64,000 nucleotides of DNA, taken from the NCBI GenBank assembly GCA_016888885.1, contig CP069437.1, positions 1,612,001 to 1,676,000 on the forward strand, given 5' to 3'. Positions 1-8,744 of the stretch are shown here, piece by piece. The translations under genes were made by a program, and so were the position numbers. The notes under the pieces were generated by a model. It was given only the letters and a program-made list of their open reading frames with translations, was not told the origin of the DNA and did not search any database. The stretch's first letter is position 1; the number at the start of each line of letters is the position of its first letter. This DNA is from Faucicola sp902506215. GTDB lineage: Bacteria > Pseudomonadota > Gammaproteobacteria > Pseudomonadales > Moraxellaceae.

Positions 1-252
1 ACAGAAGTGCTGATAGCGCTGGTGAACCAAAGTATTAGCGATCCCGCGTCACCCTATTTTGATCCCAGTCAAACACTCTATAAACTACCAAAAACCAATC
101 AGTTTCTTGAAGTTAACGCTTTTGGGCGAGCATTTGGTATTTATCGGTTGCCATCGACCTCGCGCGCTTACCCGCAAAGCTTGGAGAAAAAAGTAGCCGC
201 TTATCGGGCGTTTTTTACTTTGGCAGGGATATTGCCCGCAAGCGGCAGTTAG
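1..252 (+). CDS. C-terminal fragment of an unrecognised protein
   Basis: The reading frame is open from the first base of the window and ends at a TAG at 250-252, so this is the last 83 or so residues of a gene that starts upstream. I do not recognise the family. The visible part has no membrane segment or clear motif; it contains an aromatic and glycine-rich patch (FGRAFGIYRLP) and a helix-like end. An internal GTG at position 7 is probably not the true start. Three 16-bp direct repeats begin in its last codons and run downstream. Confidence 0.55.
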   Translation, partial: TEVLIALVNQSISDPASPYFDPSQTLYKLPKTNQFLEVNAFGRAFGIYRLPSTSRAYPQSLEKKVAAYRAFFTLAGILPASGS

Positions 253-293
253 CATAATCGACAGTTAGCACAATCAGCAGTTAGCAAATGATA
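246..293. repeat. Three tandem 16-bp repeats
   Basis: CAGTTAGCA occurs at 246, 262 and 278, each followed by seven related bases, giving a period of exactly 16 bp. The first copy contains the stop codon of the upstream partial gene. No function is evident. Confidence 0.6.
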
Positions 294-442
294 AGCAAGC
301 TGCCATGACACAATTGATATAGTCACTGTGCTTGCCCTATTTTATACTCTTGCCTAAGACTGATAATCAATGCTGACAGTCAATGCTTACAATCATCATT
401 TCAAAACACATCGTATAAAAATCAAGGCATGGGAGCCGATGC

Positions 443-1264
443 ATGTCCAACCCCGCACCATCAATCTTGCTTGTCATCGCAATTATCAGCATGATTGGTT
501 GTGAGCAATCTGATTCTCAGCAGCCAGCACCCCCTACCGCTGCCGCCGTGAGCGCGCCCCAAGAATTTGATGATAAACCATTGCCCCAAGTATTAGACAC
601 ACAAGCAATCAATAAAAACATGCTTACCGTCAGTCAACTGGCGCAAGGTTATGTGATGCCTGACTCAAGTACCATCAATGACTATCAAGAAGCGTATTTT
701 ACTGTTATCAAGCAGCCAAGCATCGATGCGGCTGCAGCGAGTGACCCAAACGCCCTCAATCAATTTGACTATATACCTATCTCGCCTGATATGATTTTTG
801 TCAAAACTATGCTGAGTCATTTTGATGAAACCATCGCGCTTGCAAGTATTGAGCAGCGATACGGCAAAAACCCTGAGTTGCTAGGTTTAGCCCGAGACAT
901 TATTAGCTCACGCCAAAATGAATCACAAATATTACAGAATTGGCTTGCCATGCAACTGATTCAAAACACCGCGGACCCTAATCAGCCGATGGCAGATAGT
1001 GTGGCAGCCCAGCAAGAAATCGATAGCATTATCGATGATATGCAGCAAGAAATGGTGGACACGGTCATGACTAAAAACGCCGACCAAGCATTTGCCCAAA
1101 CCGTGCTGATTCATCATAAAGGCGCGATTGCGTTCTCACAAGTGGTTGCCAAATATGGTAACGATGACAAAGTGCGTAGCCTTACCAATACCCTAATCGA
1201 TACCCAACAAGCCGAAATTCAACTTCTACAAAATTGGCTCCGTAACCACGGTTATACCCAATAA
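443..1264 (+). CDS. DUF305-family lipoprotein
   Basis: The N-terminus is a hydrophobic signal ending in a lipobox-like IGC at about residue 20, so a lipid-anchored periplasmic or outer-membrane protein is expected. After a Gln/Pro/Ala-rich linker, two related helical segments (roughly residues 112-168 and 210-270) each carry a His-containing helix followed by a conserved QNWL ending. The second has the HHKGAI signature typical of DUF305, a ferritin-like four-helix fold often found with copper or metal stress genes. Function in this organism is unknown. It stands alone, with a terminator directly downstream and a convergent neighbour. Confidence 0.7.
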   Translation: MSNPAPSILLVIAIISMIGCEQSDSQQPAPPTAAAVSAPQEFDDKPLPQVLDTQAINKNMLTVSQLAQGYVMPDSSTINDYQEAYFTVIKQPSIDAAAASDPNALNQFDYIPISPDMIFVKTMLSHFDETIALASIEQRYGKNPELLGLARDIISSRQNESQILQNWLAMQLIQNTADPNQPMADSVAAQQEIDSIIDDMQQEMVDTVMTKNADQAFAQTVLIHHKGAIAFSQVVAKYGNDDKVRSLTNTLIDTQQAEIQLLQNWLRNHGYTQ

Positions 1265-1282
1265 TCGTTTGCTGTAGCAAAT

Positions 1283-1322
1283 AAAAAGGGCGGATTATCA
1301 CACTATAACCCGCCCTTTTTTT
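1283..1322. terminator. Bidirectional terminator between the DUF305 gene and cbpM
   Basis: An 11-bp perfect stem (AAAAAGGGCGG with CCGCCCTTTTT) has T-runs on both strands. It lies between two convergent genes. Confidence 0.85.
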
Positions 1323-1366
1323 AAGATTAAATTCACCCAAATTGATGTTGACTAACTTGATGTTTG

Positions 1367-1693
1367 TTAGCTGTCATCCACATCATGAATCATTCGCGTG
1401 AGCATGATTTGCCGCTGTAACTGCCGAAGCGGTCTTAGCTCGTCAAGCAGCGATAGTATCAAGCCAATCGCTTGCGGACTGGCATCAAAATCACGGCGTA
1501 GGCGTGAGGCAAGGCGCACTGTGGTCAATTGTGTGCTATTAAAATAGGGTTGGCTGTCGATAGCAGGCGTTTCAGCATAAATAATATCTTCATCCATCAG
1601 CGCTAATATCCAGCTTTTATCCCAACTACTCGCCATAATCAAATCATCTAAGGTTAACCGTAATGATAAATCCGTATGGGTGGTTTGAGCCAT
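1367..1693 (-). CDS. cbpM: Chaperone modulator CbpM
   Basis: A 108-residue protein encoded directly downstream of the DnaJ-like cbpA, as in many gammaproteobacteria. The sequence has the MerR-like helical start (LTLDDLIMAS), a central acidic segment and a C-terminal Arg/Gln-rich helix typical of CbpM, which binds the J domain of CbpA and inhibits its co-chaperone and DNA-binding activity. The start is supported by AGGAGTGTAAC directly before the ATG. The gap to cbpA is 95 bp, compatible with a shared transcript. Recognition rests mainly on size and position. Confidence 0.75.
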   Translation of the reverse strand: MAQTTHTDLSLRLTLDDLIMASSWDKSWILALMDEDIIYAETPAIDSQPYFNSTQLTTVRLASRLRRDFDASPQAIGLILSLLDELRPLRQLQRQIMLTRMIHDVDDS

Positions 1694-1788
1694 GTTACAC
1701 TCCTGTTGTGTCTCTATAGTTATGTTTGTTGCCTGTTTGTCATTTTTTTTATTGTACTGCCTATTTTTTTTGCTTAGTTATCAATAGA

Positions 1789-2772
1789 TTAGCGCTTTGG
1801 GACAAACGAGGGAAATGCCGATTTGAACGCTTCATACGCTTGGATATCTGCGTCTGTATTAATTTTTGGCAACACGATATTTAAACTTAAATACAAATCA
1901 CCGGGTTCTTTGGCTGGGATACCTTTACCTTTAAGGCGCAGATTGGTGCCGGTGCGGCTATTTTTTGGGACATTGACATTGACCTTGCCAGCAGGCGTAT
2001 TGACCGTGATTTGACCGCCCATAGCTGCTTCCCAAGGCGCAACGTCTACCGTTTGGAACACGTCTTTGCCTTCTACACGGATATTGTCTGGGTGATTAAA
2101 TTTAATTTTTAGGTACAAATCGCCATTATCACCGCCATACGGGCTTGGACTGCCTTGTTTTGCCAAGCGAATTTGTTGTCCTTCGGCAATACCTTTGGGA
2201 ATTTTGACTTCAATGGTCTTGGTTTGATAATCCAGCCCTGTCGCGGTTCGTACCGGTAAATTTAGGCTAATTTTACGGGTATCGCCTTCATAAGTAGCTT
2301 TTAAATCAATTGATAACTCGGCATGCTGATCGTCGCCTTTGCTCGAGCGTTGCGACTGTCTGCCACCAAATCCGTCTGCGAACCCGCCCCCAAATGTCGA
2401 GAAAATATCATCAAATCTAAAGCCACCCGCGCCTTGCGACTGACGACCGCCTGCCCCACCGCCAAACTGGCGGAGGATTTCATCCAAATCCGCTTGGCTC
2501 ATATTGGCACTAAAGCCCTGACCGCCGCCCATGCCGCCAAAGCCTTGACCCATATAAGGATTGTCGAGCATCAGGTCGTATTGGGCGCGTTTTTCAGCGT
2601 CTTTGAGCGTTTCATAGGCGTTATTGATTTCACCCATTTTGGCGTCGGCATCGGGTGAGTCGTTGATATCAGGGTGATATTGTCGTACCAGTTTGCGATA
2701 GGCTTTTTTAATATCTGCTTCACTGGCTTTTTTATCGACGCCTAAAATGTCATAATAGTTTTTTTCTGCCAT
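1789..2772 (-). CDS. cbpA: Curved DNA-binding protein / DnaJ-type co-chaperone CbpA
   Basis: A 327-residue class-II J protein. An N-terminal J domain (YYDILGV at residues 5-11, with the HPD motif) is followed by a Gly/Phe-rich linker rich in GGG and QGF, then two C-terminal beta-domains (client binding) with no zinc-finger cysteines. That separates it from true DnaJ. It stimulates DnaK ATPase and can bind curved DNA. An in-frame upstream extension to 2859 exists, but the ATG at 2772 matches the family start and has AAGGA ten bases upstream. A good sigma-70 promoter lies at 2831-2859. Confidence 0.93.
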   Translation of the reverse strand: MAEKNYYDILGVDKKASEADIKKAYRKLVRQYHPDINDSPDADAKMGEINNAYETLKDAEKRAQYDLMLDNPYMGQGFGGMGGGQGFSANMSQADLDEILRQFGGGAGGRQSQGAGGFRFDDIFSTFGGGFADGFGGRQSQRSSKGDDQHAELSIDLKATYEGDTRKISLNLPVRTATGLDYQTKTIEVKIPKGIAEGQQIRLAKQGSPSPYGGDNGDLYLKIKFNHPDNIRVEGKDVFQTVDVAPWEAAMGGQITVNTPAGKVNVNVPKNSRTGTNLRLKGKGIPAKEPGDLYLSLNIVLPKINTDADIQAYEAFKSAFPSFVPKR

Positions 2773-2830
2773 TATTATTGTCCTTACAATTTTGCAAATA
2801 GCGCTATTCGCGCAGCAGTGTGATGGTATT

Positions 2831-2859
2831 ACTATAATGGTTATTTTGGTATTTTTCAA
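2831..2859 (-). promoter_or_regulatory. Sigma-70-type promoter of cbpA-cbpM
   Basis: On the minus strand TTGAAA (2854-2859) and TATAGT (2831-2836) are separated by 17 bp, with one mismatch from consensus in each box. The cbpA ATG is about 58 bp downstream of the -10 box. A heat-shock reading of the same stretch fits less well. Confidence 0.6.
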
Positions 2860-2945
2860 AGCTTCTTTGGTAATTAAAGATAGATTGCCAAGTGATATCA
2901 GCGCTTAATCGCAGTTTTGGGCTTTTCTTGACAACAGGATAACAG

Positions 2946-3581
2946 ATGACAAAGGTTGCATTGTTAGATTATGGGATGGGTAATTTACATTCGGCGGGTA
3001 AAGCCTTGACGGCAGTGGGCGCTGATGTGTCGATCACGCGCGACCCGGCAGTGATTGCGGCGGCGGACAAAATCGTCTTCCCTGGCGTAGGGGCAATGCG
3101 CGACTGCATGGCAGAGATGCAGGCAGCAGGTATTGCTGATGCCGTCAAAACGGCTGTATTTAATAAGCCTGTAATGGCGATTTGTGTCGGGATGCAGGCG
3201 TTGTTTGAGCGCTCAGAAGAAAATGACGGGGTAGACTGTCTAGGGGTACTGGGCGGTGACGTCAAACGCTTTGATGATCATTGGCTAGATGACAAAAACG
3301 AACGCATTAAAGTGCCGCATATGGGCTGGAATACTATTACCCATATGGATTTGGCGCATCCGCTATGGCAAGGGATTGAAGATAATACCCACTTTTATTT
3401 TGTGCATAGTTTTTATTGTGTGCCGTCTGATACCTCGATTGTGGCGGCAACCTGTGATTATGGTGTCGAGTTTTGTGCCAGCGTGATTAAAGATAATTTG
3501 TTTGCGACCCAGTTCCATCCCGAAAAAAGCCATACCGCAGGGTTGCAGCTATTGAAGAATTTTGTGGAGTGGAAGATTTAG
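2946..3581 (+). CDS. hisH: Imidazole glycerol phosphate synthase, glutaminase subunit HisH
   Basis: A 211-residue class-I glutamine amidotransferase that supplies ammonia to HisF in histidine biosynthesis. The catalytic triad is visible: nucleophile Cys80 in AICVGMQ, and His191 and Glu193 in FHPEKS. The N-terminal DYGMGNLHS is the HisH signature. Length is normal. AGGAT lies eight bases before the ATG. HisF and HisA are not adjacent, so his genes are dispersed; hisB lies about 41 kb away in this window. Confidence 0.96.
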   Translation: MTKVALLDYGMGNLHSAGKALTAVGADVSITRDPAVIAAADKIVFPGVGAMRDCMAEMQAAGIADAVKTAVFNKPVMAICVGMQALFERSEENDGVDCLGVLGGDVKRFDDHWLDDKNERIKVPHMGWNTITHMDLAHPLWQGIEDNTHFYFVHSFYCVPSDTSIVAATCDYGVEFCASVIKDNLFATQFHPEKSHTAGLQLLKNFVEWKI

Positions 3582-3596
3582 TTGTTAACAAAACAG

Positions 3597-3623
3597 TAAA
3601 AGGGCGCGATGTGCGCCTTTTTT
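3597..3623. terminator. Terminator between hisH and avtA
   Basis: AAAAGGGCGC pairs with GCGCCTTTT, with one bulged G, and is followed by a T-run. It sits between convergent hisH and avtA and may serve both. Confidence 0.7.
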
Positions 3624-3634
3624 ATTGCTTGTTT

Positions 3635-4957
3635 TTATTGCTTGGCATAAACCGCTCTCACCACTTCCCCAATCGTGGCAATGCCTTTTCTCAAGGTATC
3701 ATCATCTTGGGCGATGCTTAGACGGATACATTCATGCGCGTGTTTAAAATCTTTAGTATCCACGCCAACAAAGAAATGCTCGCTAGGGATAATCAATGTG
3801 CCTTTGGCTTTTAATCGCTCATACAGCTCAACCGTGGTTATCGGCAAATCTTTAAACCACACCCACAAGAAAATCGCACCTTCAGGCTTGTGGATTTTCA
3901 TCGCATTGTTATAGGGGCGTGGCAAGTCGCCCAGTTCTTGTTTTAGCAGCTGCACGGCTAATTTGGCTTGTCCTTGGTAAAACGGACGAATATGATTGTC
4001 TGACAAATCTTTTAGCCGGTCATCTTGTAGCAGTGGCGTAGCAATCGCCGCGCCAAAACGGGTCGGCGCTAAATTAACAATCGCGTTTAGGCTACTAATC
4101 GCTTTGACCACCTGCGGATTGGCGACCACAATCCCTGTACGCACCCCAGGCAAACCGATTTTTGATAAGCTAAAGCACAAAATAATTTGCTCATTCCAAT
4201 TGAGCGTGGCTTGGCTATAGATGATATTGGGGAACGGCATCCCATACGCATTATCGATAATCAGGGGGATATCAAAGCGCTTGGCAATCGCTTCAAGGCG
4301 CGCCATTTCGTCATCAGTCAGCACGTTGCCTGTTGGGTTGGTCGGGCGTGAGCAGCAAATTGCCCCGATTTCGCCGTTGCGCAATTCAGCCAAATTTTCT
4401 AGGGTGTCAAAATCGACTCGGTATTTAAAAAAGCCGTCTTCACCTTGATGTTGCACAAATTCAATGCTGGGTAGCACTGCGATAAAATGCTGCCCATCTA
4501 CATGAGCATCGGCATAACCCACATATTCTGGGGCAAGGGGTAATAGAATTTTTTTATCTATGCTGCCTTGTTTAGTATCGTCAAACTGCCCACCAAACAA
4601 GTTAAATAAATAAAAAAATGCGTTTTGTGAGCCATTGGTCAGGGCGATATTGTCTGTGGTAAGTCCCCAATCATAATGGCGATTAAAAAAATCTACCAAT
4701 GCTGCAATAAACTTGGCATCGCCCTGCGGCGTTGAGTAGTTTCCGATATTTTCGATGGCCATTGAACCCATATCACCTTCGGCTAGGCTTTTAAACACCG
4801 CCCAATAGGTTTGGTTAACTGTATCAATCCGTGCTGGATTGCCACCGCCGAGCATATTAATCGGTTGCTCGCTGTTAAGCGCGTTGCCCAAATCATCCAT
4901 TAACTGCAAAATACCGCTGTTTTTGGTAAACTTTTCACCAAATTTTGAAAACTGCAT
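3635..4957 (-). CDS. avtA: Valine-pyruvate aminotransferase AvtA
   Basis: A 440-residue cytosolic fold-type-I PLP aminotransferase. The Schiff-base lysine is K266 in CFSLSKIGLPGVRTG. The residues NPTGN (207-211) and the PLP-contacting D235-N-A-Y lie where expected. The N-terminal FSKFGEKFTKNSGILQLMDDLG is characteristic of AvtA, which interconverts pyruvate plus valine with alanine plus 2-ketoisovalerate. The gene is divergent from the envZ-like kinase. Other class-I aminotransferases are less likely because of the N-terminal signature. Confidence 0.92.
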   Translation of the reverse strand: MQFSKFGEKFTKNSGILQLMDDLGNALNSEQPINMLGGGNPARIDTVNQTYWAVFKSLAEGDMGSMAIENIGNYSTPQGDAKFIAALVDFFNRHYDWGLTTDNIALTNGSQNAFFYLFNLFGGQFDDTKQGSIDKKILLPLAPEYVGYADAHVDGQHFIAVLPSIEFVQHQGEDGFFKYRVDFDTLENLAELRNGEIGAICCSRPTNPTGNVLTDDEMARLEAIAKRFDIPLIIDNAYGMPFPNIIYSQATLNWNEQIILCFSLSKIGLPGVRTGIVVANPQVVKAISSLNAIVNLAPTRFGAAIATPLLQDDRLKDLSDNHIRPFYQGQAKLAVQLLKQELGDLPRPYNNAMKIHKPEGAIFLWVWFKDLPITTVELYERLKAKGTLIIPSEHFFVGVDTKDFKHAHECIRLSIAQDDDTLRKGIATIGEVVRAVYAKQ

Positions 4958-5061
4958 GATTGCCCCTTTAATTTTGTCAAGCTATCTGCGTATTATAACA
5001 GGATGCCAGTGCCGTTGCCCGTTTTGACTCAGCTGCACAGCCACCATCAGGATACCCCAGC

Positions 5062-6438
5062 ATGAAACCGCATTTACCCAAACTCAAAGGCTATAGCCAC
5101 ACTTGGCAAACCACCTTGATGGTGATGTTGATGGTGCTGGTGAGCGTGGCGTTGTCGCTGTGGTTTTTTTGGCGCAGTCTGTATTTACCCGAGCTACAAA
5201 ACCATGCGACATATCTTGCCCATCAGCTGTTAATGATTGATAAAGCGGATAAAGATTTTAAAAACAATCCCGAGCTTAAAAACTGGATTATTGATGCCTC
5301 GCATATTAACGTGATTACTGACCCACAACAGATACCTTCTTTTCAAGAAAAAACCTTGGTGGATTATTTCACTAAGCGGATGGCAACACAGATGGAAACC
5401 GTGATGCAGCGTCCTGTATCGGTCAATTTTAAATTCAAACCCGTACCGATTTTGTATATTCAAGACAGTGCGCATCCGGATGTTTGGCTGCAAGAGCCTG
5501 TCAAGTTTTATGCCAAATATAGCCCAACGTCGATTTATTTTTTCTTATTGGGGATTCCGCTTGCCACGTTGCTGACTATTTTGTTTTTGGTAAGACAATT
5601 AAATCGCCCGCTCAAACGCCTACAAAAAGTGGCGATTGACTACATCACCCTTGGGAACGCCAACAATTTGGCGACCAATGAAGGCTCAACAGAGATTCGT
5701 CAGGTGAATTTGGCATTTAACCGACTGTTTCATAACCTGATCCAAACCCAAAAAGAACGCAATATTATGCTAGCGGGTATTTCCCATGATTTGCGCACGC
5801 CACTGACGCGGATGCGACTCACAGCTGAGATGCTACCCGATGAGTTTTTGCGGGAAGGGCTAGTGTATGACATTGAGGACATGGACGCGATTTTGGAGCA
5901 GTTTATTTCATTTATGAAAGATGGCTCAGATGAAGCAGTACGATTGACCAACCTGCGCCCTATCATTAACGAGATTGTGGTGCAGTTTGCCCCCACCCCA
6001 TTTATTATCGATATCCAAGACGATCTGCCCAGTGTGCCATTGCGACCCTTATCCATCAAGCGTCTCATCGTTAATTTGGTCAATAATGCTTGTCGCTATG
6101 GTCAGCCGCCCATTCATATTGAAATCAGCATTGATGATGAGCTACAGCCTACTGAGCAAGTGGTCACCGATGAAAATCTAACACCAGAGATAAACTCTAG
6201 ACAAAAATACTTAACCATCAAAGTTAGCGATGAAGGGCAAGGCGTTGCCGAAGATCAGCTTGAGCGAATTATGCAGCCGTTTGAGCGGGGCGAAACGGCA
6301 CGTACCACGCAAGGGAGTGGACTTGGGCTTGCGATTGTAAGCCGCATTACTCACCTCCACAATGGTAGCGTCATCGCTCGTAATCAGCCCAATGGCGGTG
6401 GTTTAGTAGTGGTGGTGAACATTCCGATTATAGAATAA
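5062..6438 (+). CDS. envZ: EnvZ-like osmosensor-type histidine kinase
   Basis: A 458-residue membrane sensor kinase. Transmembrane helix 1 is at about residues 18-38, followed by a periplasmic stretch of about 115 residues, transmembrane helix 2 at about 158-178, HAMP, then an H-box with the phospho-accepting H242 (GISHDLRTPLTRMR). The ATP-binding domain follows, with N-box NACRYG and G-boxes DEGQGV and GSGLGLAI. The H-box and topology resemble EnvZ. No response regulator is next to it: it is divergent from avtA and followed by a small gene on the other strand. The exact identity is inferred by family. Confidence 0.75.
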   Translation: MKPHLPKLKGYSHTWQTTLMVMLMVLVSVALSLWFFWRSLYLPELQNHATYLAHQLLMIDKADKDFKNNPELKNWIIDASHINVITDPQQIPSFQEKTLVDYFTKRMATQMETVMQRPVSVNFKFKPVPILYIQDSAHPDVWLQEPVKFYAKYSPTSIYFFLLGIPLATLLTILFLVRQLNRPLKRLQKVAIDYITLGNANNLATNEGSTEIRQVNLAFNRLFHNLIQTQKERNIMLAGISHDLRTPLTRMRLTAEMLPDEFLREGLVYDIEDMDAILEQFISFMKDGSDEAVRLTNLRPIINEIVVQFAPTPFIIDIQDDLPSVPLRPLSIKRLIVNLVNNACRYGQPPIHIEISIDDELQPTEQVVTDENLTPEINSRQKYLTIKVSDEGQGVAEDQLERIMQPFERGETARTTQGSGLGLAIVSRITHLHNGSVIARNQPNGGGLVVVVNIPIIE

Positions 6439-6533
6439 AGCTGACAGAAGACTAAGTGGCTACTTAAAAGGTTAGGCTAACCATGATTCCTGAGTAGCTT
6501 TGGTTTTGATAACTTTGGTTTGGGTAGCCATTT

Positions 6534-6713
6534 TTACTTTTTAGTACCAATCATGGGGGGTAATTCACTTGACACATTGGTGGCTGTGACAGGGTGAACC
6601 AATGCTGCGCGCGCCTGTGAAACGGACTGGCTTTCAGTAGGTTTGCGCAAAAAACTATAATAACCAAAAACAGCCATGTTGAGTGCCACCAAGGCTAAAA
6701 ATAGGTAACGCAT
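6534..6713 (-). CDS. Small single-pass membrane protein, unknown function
   Basis: A 59-residue protein with one N-terminal hydrophobic helix (YLFLALVALNMAVFGYYSF) and a short Ser/Pro-rich tail; no family recognised. An ATG at 6743 would add ten residues, but GAGGATGGC directly precedes the ATG at 6713, favouring the shorter form. It lies upstream of nothing obvious, about 130 bp before the end of bfmS on the same strand. Confidence 0.5.
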   Translation of the reverse strand: MRYLFLALVALNMAVFGYYSFLRKPTESQSVSQARAALVHPVTATNVSSELPPMIGTKK

Positions 6714-6840
6714 GCCATCCTCGCTTGTGATGATTTCGCTCATCGGTTAATTGATGTGCGCAAATTTTGCTAAACCATTGCATAACTCACTAAAATTTAG
6801 CCCAGTCTGAATAAATTTGCAAGCGTTACTGGTAACAAGC

Positions 6841-8535
6841 TTATGACCCTTGCGCTTGCGTGTATTTTTTCTCGCTACTTTTTTGGGTAATTTCATCGGC
6901 CTCAATACTTGAAGCTAGCTGGCTTTTCGGCCACTTCATAATAAATCGCGCTCCACCCAAGGTCGGGCTTTCATCCACTGACATACGACCATTAAACCAA
7001 AACGCAATTCGAGACACGATTGATAAGCCCAGACCATAGCCGCCCGAGGCACGGGTACGACTATCATCCAAACGCGCAAATGGGATAAAGACTTTTTCAC
7101 GGTCTTTTTCTGGAATACCCTGTCCATCATCTTCCACACTGATAAAGGCCTCATTTTTTTCTAAGCCTGCTGAGATGATAATAGTGCTTTCGGCATAACG
7201 GGTGGCATTGCCTGCCAAATTTTGCAAAACACGGTGTAAATAGCGTCTATCGGCTTGTGCAAATACACCTTTTTGCACGTTGCCCACTTTGACAGTGACA
7301 GGTTTACCAAGCGCATTGGTCTCACGGGCAATCTGCGAAACGAGTTCTTGCAAATCGACATCTTCCCAGTCCATTTTAGGTGAGCCTTCTTCAAGCTTGG
7401 CATAGGTCAAAATTTCATCAATCAAGCCATTGAGCGATTCGATATCTTGGTCGATATAATCACGCTGACTCATCCGATCCTCATAATCATCCGTATCAGC
7501 CAGCATATCCACAGCAAAACGGATGCGTGCCACTGGCGTGCGCAGCTCATGGGATACAGCACGGGTCAACTCTCGCTGGGATTCAATCAAACGCCGGATG
7601 TGTTCAGTCATACTATTAAAGGTTGCAGCTAGATGGGCAATTTCATCTTCGCCAACGACTTTTACTTTGGTATTGAGCTTACCTTCGCGCACTTTGGTGA
7701 TACCGCTTTGAATCAGCTGCAATTTACGCTCTAATGGGAAAATCAGCGCATACACCCCTAGGCTAATCAAGAACATACTAATGAGCGTGATACTAATAAT
7801 CAGATTAAGCGGAAACCAGTTAAATAGCGGAATGGGTCCCAAATCCACTACGATATCTTGAAGTTCAGTCGGTGCTAATACCCGAATCGATGAATTCTCT
7901 ACACTGGTATTGTCACGGAACATAATCACAATATCTTTGCGATACAGGCGCGCTTTTTGGTCGGTATCAAGCTGCAGTTTATTAATGGATTGTAAGGTGA
8001 GCTTAAAAGGGAAAAATTTTTGAATTTGTTGCAAGCGTTGCTGTTTTTCTGCCAAAGTACGATAGTGAGACAAATCATCGAGCAGCAACACGCCTACCCC
8101 TTTGATTTGTTGCTCACTAAGTTTATTAAAACTTGCATGCAACACGTTGTTCTCACCCGAGATTTTATAATAAATATCAGCCGTATTGGTATCGCTATTA
8201 AAACGTACTACCGCTTGTTGTTTATTGAGTCGATTGATTTCGCTGGTTCTAAAGTCCGCTTTTGAAATCGGTTCGATATTAAACTTGGTGTCAAATAAAG
8301 TACTGACATCAGAGAGCCATAAATTACGCTCTTTGGCAGTGACTTGCCGCGATAAGCCTGAATCAATGAGATAAAATGCTGCTGATGCCATATCCTCACG
8401 ATAACTCTGTACCCGCTCTGCATTGATAGTGGTGATAAGCAGTTGGGCAAAAAATGCAACCAACAAACAGATAAATAACAGACCTGCATAAATTCGCAGA
8501 AAAATAGACTGGTTTAAGGAGGATAATAGCGGCAT
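6841..8535 (-). CDS. bfmS: Sensor histidine kinase BfmS (RstB family)
   Basis: A 564-residue inner-membrane kinase, partner of the upstream bfmR. Features in order: transmembrane helix 1 (about residues 12-36), a large periplasmic sensor region to about 240, transmembrane helix 2 (about 244-266), HAMP, H-box with H329 in AVSHELRTPVARIRF, N-box NLAGNATRYAES, and G-boxes DDGQGI and GGYGLGLSIV. In Acinetobacter, BfmRS controls capsule, pili, biofilm and envelope stress; the same role is inferred here. The gene follows bfmR by 209 bp, and that gap holds a strong hairpin. Confidence 0.85.
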   Translation of the reverse strand: MPLLSSLNQSIFLRIYAGLLFICLLVAFFAQLLITTINAERVQSYREDMASAAFYLIDSGLSRQVTAKERNLWLSDVSTLFDTKFNIEPISKADFRTSEINRLNKQQAVVRFNSDTNTADIYYKISGENNVLHASFNKLSEQQIKGVGVLLLDDLSHYRTLAEKQQRLQQIQKFFPFKLTLQSINKLQLDTDQKARLYRKDIVIMFRDNTSVENSSIRVLAPTELQDIVVDLGPIPLFNWFPLNLIISITLISMFLISLGVYALIFPLERKLQLIQSGITKVREGKLNTKVKVVGEDEIAHLAATFNSMTEHIRRLIESQRELTRAVSHELRTPVARIRFAVDMLADTDDYEDRMSQRDYIDQDIESLNGLIDEILTYAKLEEGSPKMDWEDVDLQELVSQIARETNALGKPVTVKVGNVQKGVFAQADRRYLHRVLQNLAGNATRYAESTIIISAGLEKNEAFISVEDDGQGIPEKDREKVFIPFARLDDSRTRASGGYGLGLSIVSRIAFWFNGRMSVDESPTLGGARFIMKWPKSQLASSIEADEITQKSSEKKYTQAQGS

Positions 8536-8683
8536 AAAAATCTAGGGCTAAGGTCAATAGATAATAGCCGTATTATTACTTACCAATGCAGAGATTACAA
8601 TGTGAAATTCATGAAGCGACTGTCTAGTAACGTAGTAAATTGTTGTCCAAAACCTTTCAATCTTTAGCTGGCAAAATACACAG

Positions 8684-8721
8684 CGATAAAAAAAGCCAGC
8701 TTGATGCTGACTTTTTTATCG
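8684..8721 (-). terminator. Terminator-like hairpin between bfmR and bfmS
   Basis: On the minus strand GTCAGC pairs with GCTGGC (one G-U pair) around an ATCAA loop. It is flanked by A/T runs that extend the stem, and followed by seven Ts. It lies 24-61 bp after the bfmR stop codon, so it may attenuate transcription into bfmS. Confidence 0.7.
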
Positions 8722-8744
8722 ATACTGTGTTTATCAATGCTATG

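Noticed and set aside
2831..2859. Heat-shock promoter for cbpA
   Set aside because: TTTGAAA is present but the -10 matches CCCCATNTA poorly, while TTGAAA-17-TATAGT is a good sigma-70 promoter.
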